Below are positions 61,366 through 64,000 of a stretch of 64,000 bases of DNA, one piece after another. The DNA is from Aquirufa beregesia (GTDB lineage: Bacteria > Bacteroidota > Bacteroidia > Cytophagales > Spirosomataceae): assembly GCF_011090385.1 (NCBI RefSeq), contig NZ_SEWW01000003.1, forward strand, positions 124,001-188,000. The letters run 5' to 3'. The number at the start of each line of letters is the position of its first letter. Within the stretch, counting starts at the first letter, position 1. The position numbers and the translations under genes were made by a program. The notes beneath the pieces are model-generated. The model ran no database searches. It was not told the DNA's origin and was given only the letters and a program-made list of their open reading frames with translations.

Positions 61366-61391
61366 ATCACCCTTTAGAATTAATAAAGCAT

Positions 61392-61865
61392 ATGGCAAAG
61401 TTACAATATTACACTGCAGAAGCCCTAGATAAGTTAAAGGCTGAATTGCATCACCTGAAGATTCAAGGTAGATCCGATATGGCCAAGCAAATTGCTGAAG
61501 CGCGTGATAAAGGGGATTTAAGTGAAAATGCTGAATATGATGCCGCTAAGGATGCTCAAGGACTGTTGGAATTGAAAATCTCTAAAATGGAAGAAATTGT
61601 AGCGAATGCGCGTGTGCTTGATGAATCAACCATTGATTTATCTAAAGTATCGATCTATTCGATTGTTCAAATTAAGAATACGAAATCAGGTGCTGTAGTA
61701 ACCTATACCATTGTTTCTGAAGAAGAGGCTGATTTGAGAGCTGGAAAAATTTCTGCTTCCTCGCCATTTGGTAGAGGATTATTGGGGAAGAAAGTGGGGG
61801 ATTTAGCTGAAATCCAAGCACCAGCAGGTACATTGGAATTTGAAATTATTTCCCTTACTCGTTAA
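61392..61865 (+). CDS. greA: Transcription elongation factor GreA
   Basis: Binds RNA polymerase's secondary channel and rescues backtracked complexes by cleaving the transcript. The 157-residue sequence has the coiled-coil N-terminal domain with EARDKGDLSENAEYDAAKDAQG near 38 (catalytic Asp and Glu at the tip) and the FKBP-like C-terminus with ISASSPFGRGLLGKKVGD. The upstream leader carries a terminator-like hairpin. A strong terminator follows. Confidence 0.97.
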   Translation: MAKLQYYTAEALDKLKAELHHLKIQGRSDMAKQIAEARDKGDLSENAEYDAAKDAQGLLELKISKMEEIVANARVLDESTIDLSKVSIYSIVQIKNTKSGAVVTYTIVSEEEADLRAGKISASSPFGRGLLGKKVGDLAEIQAPAGTLEFEIISLTR

Positions 61866-61886
61866 TATAATCACATTCAAATCTTG

Positions 61887-61915
61887 AAATCCCAATCAAT
61901 CGATTGGGATTTTTT
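61887..61915 (+). terminator. Rho-independent terminator behind greA
   Basis: Perfect 11-bp stem AAATCCCAATC / GATTGGGATTT with a 4-nt loop and a T-run, 21 bp after the greA stop. Confidence 0.9.
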
Positions 61916-61929
61916 GTATTTTAGATGAT

Positions 61930-63963
61930 ATGAATATTCATTTTGCCCATCCCATGTATTTGTGGGCCTTATTGGGATTGATCATACCACTTTGGATGCA
62001 TTTTTATCACAGAAAGGCAGCCAAAGTTTTGTATTATTCTGATTTAAGTTGGTTAGAAAAGATTCACCAAGAAGGAAAGGGTTTAAAACAAATTCAGAAA
62101 ATCTGGCTCTTACTAGCTCGATTGATTAGTTTGTTTTTTTTGATTTTAGGCTTTGCCAATCCACTGGGTCCAATATCTTTCAATAAGACCTCTCAGTCTA
62201 ATTTGATTCTCTATGTCGATAATAATCCTGCCCAAGTTTTAGCTGCTAGAAAGACTTTTTTAACGAAATCGACAAGTCTACCTGCTAGCCCAAACGGCCA
62301 AGCTCACTTGTTTTTTAATGATTTTGAAAGTCAAGATTTTGAGTTAAAAGCTTGGCCTCAAATCAGGGAACAATGGAATCAACGTGGACCAGGCTTGGAG
62401 CCCATAAAGGCTTCGCAAATTTTGACACATGCCCAGCAAATAGCAGAAGAAAACCAACAAGAACCATTACTCTATTGGTTTTCTGACTTTCCCAAGAATA
62501 AATCATTACCTAGTTTTCCTACCAAAGGAAGTTACGTTTTACAAACGTTCCAAGGGATAAATTCGGATAATGTTTTTGTCGATAGTGTACATTTATCCCA
62601 TAAATTCATCCGGCCAAATACCAGTTATGAAGTAATTGTTCGTATGAAAAATGGTGGGACAAAATTGGCCAACAAAAGACAAATTTCCCTGTATTTGAAT
62701 GATTTCATGATGGCGACTCAGTCAGTCATTTTAGAGCCAAATGAATCGACGGAGCTACGATTTCCTTTTTCTTTGGCTAAATCAGGAGTATATCGAGCTA
62801 AATTAATGTCGGATGATCCTGTGGCATTTGACAATAGTTTTTATTTTATGTTACAGAGTTCCGAACCACGTAACATCTATGTGGTCGGCAATGCTCAAAA
62901 CCTGGAGAAGGTATTTGAGAAAGAAGAATTTTTTGAATTCAAATCCATACAAGCATCGGAGATACTACCTGCTCATTTGCCTGAAGATGCTTTTGTTTGT
63001 TTAGTGGGTGTTGAAGGTAGAACTGCTACGGATTGGAAGGCGTTGAATACCTGGGTTAGTCAAGGGCATTCCTTGGCTATTATTCCTAGTCAGGGCCCCA
63101 CTGAAGCGATCCTACAAGATATGAATCGATTTTTTGCAGGTACTGGCAAGCAGCTAGCCCAGACATCTCAATCGGAATTGCCTGTTCAGCAAGTATCTAC
63201 TCGCCAATCTTTTTTTCAAGAAATAGTAACCAAAAAGTCTTTGAATCGTGCTTCCAAATTATGGACTTCCAAGCCTTTATGGGAATGGAATCCGGGAAAT
63301 GAGACGCTTATATCTTGGATGAATGGAAAACCGTTTTTAGAGAAAATTAGCTTGGGTCTAGGATCCGTTTTTTTGTTTTCTTCCCATGTGTTAAACCAGC
63401 AAGATGGATTTAATAAACACGGCTTATTTTTACCTGTTTGGCATGAAATGGTCTTATCCAGTGGTTTGAGTCCAGTTTTGCATCAACGAATTACTTCTCA
63501 AGGAATTGAAATTAAGGCAAGCGCTGATTTTGTGTACCAATCTGCTGATAAAAGTTTGTTGAGCTGGCAAAAACAAGGTCAAAACTTTATTCCGGAACAA
63601 AACTGGTTGGGCAAATCCTGGTTATGTCGCATTCCCCAGACCATGATGCAAGACCTTAGATCTGGAGCTAATGGGTTTATCGATGCTCAAGTTGGAGGGA
63701 AAGCCATGGCTACTTTCGCATTAAACTATCCTAAAGAATTTAGTCAATTGGCTACCTATTCTGAGAAAGAATTGGAGGAGCATTATGAAGGTCAAAAGCA
63801 AGTGAGTATACGTCACGATGTCCCAACGGGCTTAGGTGAGAGCAACCCACGTACAAGCTGGGCTTTACTATGTTTTGGTTTGGCTTTATTTTTCTTTTTG
63901 GTAGAAATGGCCTTGGTGCTGTGGAATAGTCGATCCTCAAGAACGAGCCCCGTAAATCGCTGA
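61930..63963 (+). CDS. BatA-like membrane protein
   Basis: A 677-residue protein with an N-terminal BatA (aerotolerance regulator) domain: two hydrophobic helices around HPMYLWALLGLIIPLWMHFYHRK and IWLLLARLISLFFLILGFANP. A long periplasmic stretch follows, containing NVFVDSVHLSHKFIRPNTSYEV, and a third helix closes it (WALLCFGLALFFFLVEMALVLW). No vWA metal-binding motif is seen, so it is not BatA proper but the common Bacteroidota orphan form. Function unknown. It overlaps the convergent YggS-type gene by 27 bp. Confidence 0.85.
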   Translation: MNIHFAHPMYLWALLGLIIPLWMHFYHRKAAKVLYYSDLSWLEKIHQEGKGLKQIQKIWLLLARLISLFFLILGFANPLGPISFNKTSQSNLILYVDNNPAQVLAARKTFLTKSTSLPASPNGQAHLFFNDFESQDFELKAWPQIREQWNQRGPGLEPIKASQILTHAQQIAEENQQEPLLYWFSDFPKNKSLPSFPTKGSYVLQTFQGINSDNVFVDSVHLSHKFIRPNTSYEVIVRMKNGGTKLANKRQISLYLNDFMMATQSVILEPNESTELRFPFSLAKSGVYRAKLMSDDPVAFDNSFYFMLQSSEPRNIYVVGNAQNLEKVFEKEEFFEFKSIQASEILPAHLPEDAFVCLVGVEGRTATDWKALNTWVSQGHSLAIIPSQGPTEAILQDMNRFFAGTGKQLAQTSQSELPVQQVSTRQSFFQEIVTKKSLNRASKLWTSKPLWEWNPGNETLISWMNGKPFLEKISLGLGSVFLFSSHVLNQQDGFNKHGLFLPVWHEMVLSSGLSPVLHQRITSQGIEIKASADFVYQSADKSLLSWQKQGQNFIPEQNWLGKSWLCRIPQTMMQDLRSGANGFIDAQVGGKAMATFALNYPKEFSQLATYSEKELEEHYEGQKQVSIRHDVPTGLGESNPRTSWALLCFGLALFFFLVEMALVLWNSRSSRTSPVNR

Positions 63964-64000
63964 ACCGACCCGAACCATGGTAGAACCTAGTTGGGCGGCC
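63937..64000 (-). CDS. YggS-family PLP homeostasis protein, C-terminal fragment
   Basis: The last 20 codons of a minus-strand gene enter from the right end. They read AAQLGSTMVRVGSAIYGARS then stop, which matches the strongly conserved end of the YggS/PROSC family (xGSTMVRIGxAIFGxR), pyridoxal-phosphate-binding proteins that balance free PLP. The gene overlaps the 3' end of the BatA-like gene by 27 bp. Confidence 0.82.
   Translation of the reverse strand, partial: AAQLGSTMVRVGSAIYGARS

Noticed and set aside
1-64000. CRISPR array, defence island, prophage or conjugative element
   Set aside because: No regularly spaced repeats, Cas, restriction, integrase or phage structural genes are seen; the only mobile item is the RAYT unit.

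Overview
The window reads as a chromosomal segment of a Bacteroidota bacterium, most likely order Cytophagales (a Spirosomaceae or Aquirufa-like freshwater or soil lineage; the genus is inference). The evidence is the promoter grammar (TAnnTTTG -7 boxes, twice with TTTG about 19-21 bp upstream, and A/T-rich leaders instead of Shine-Dalgarno sites), a type B T9SS sorting domain, a TonB-dependent receptor with a carboxypeptidase-like N-terminal domain, BshA (bacillithiol), BatA and DUF4834 proteins, and fatty-acid hydroxylases. The DNA is A/T-rich, densely coded and rich in housekeeping genes. I see no rRNA, tRNA, CRISPR array, prophage or integron.

Layout: 1-7379 holds the tail of a MerR/B12-type regulator, manC, a TonB-dependent receptor with a strong terminator behind it, and uvrA. 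7380-8247 is a REP-associated tyrosine transposase (RAYT) on the minus strand between two mirror-image 15-bp-arm palindromes. 8272-13255 is a tight plus-strand run: membrane Fe-S reductase subunit, alpha/beta hydrolase, fatty-acid hydroxylase, CCG-domain Fe-S protein, a conserved unknown and free-methionine sulfoxide reductase. DinB and phosphatidylserine decarboxylase follow on the minus strand, then a kelch-like membrane protein, a DPP-IV-like peptidase and a lipoprotein. 18.9-24.2 kb has a LuxE-like acyl-activating protein, moaE, folA, carB and a DUF4834 protein. 24.2-30.6 kb is a tripartite RND efflux operon preceded by two small exported or anchored proteins.

30.6-37.7 kb mixes purN, bshA, a second fatty-acid hydroxylase, folK, yqgE, recG, a short T9SS cargo protein and an isolated nuoB-nuoC pair. 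38.2-42.8 kb is a surface-glycan block (three GT2 glycosyltransferases and an MsbA-like exporter). An aspartate-type aminotransferase with a bidirectional terminator follows, then a minus-strand tlpA-like/PAP2/nhaA run. 47.4-54.8 kb is the front half of the division and cell-wall cluster (rsmH, ftsL-like, PASTA-tailed PBP, murE, mraY) ending in aroA instead of murD. 55-61 kb has an exported amidohydrolase, a membrane protein, purK-purE, a LysM protein, an M15-like peptidase and fmt. The window ends with a probable small RNA or attenuated leader, greA, a BatA-like protein and the C-terminal end of a YggS-family protein.

Many tracked ORF starts lie upstream of the likely real starts. I moved them where a signal peptide, a conserved N-terminus or an upstream promoter box decides. 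Convergent genes repeatedly overlap or abut at their 3' ends, with overlaps up to 40 bp. The items I find most worth a second look are the RAYT/palindrome element, the leader RNA before greA, the Fe-S/hydrolase/hydroxylase operon, the kelch-TM-cytoplasmic-domain protein, and the small exported protein coupled to the RND pump. None is proven to be a new system from sequence alone.
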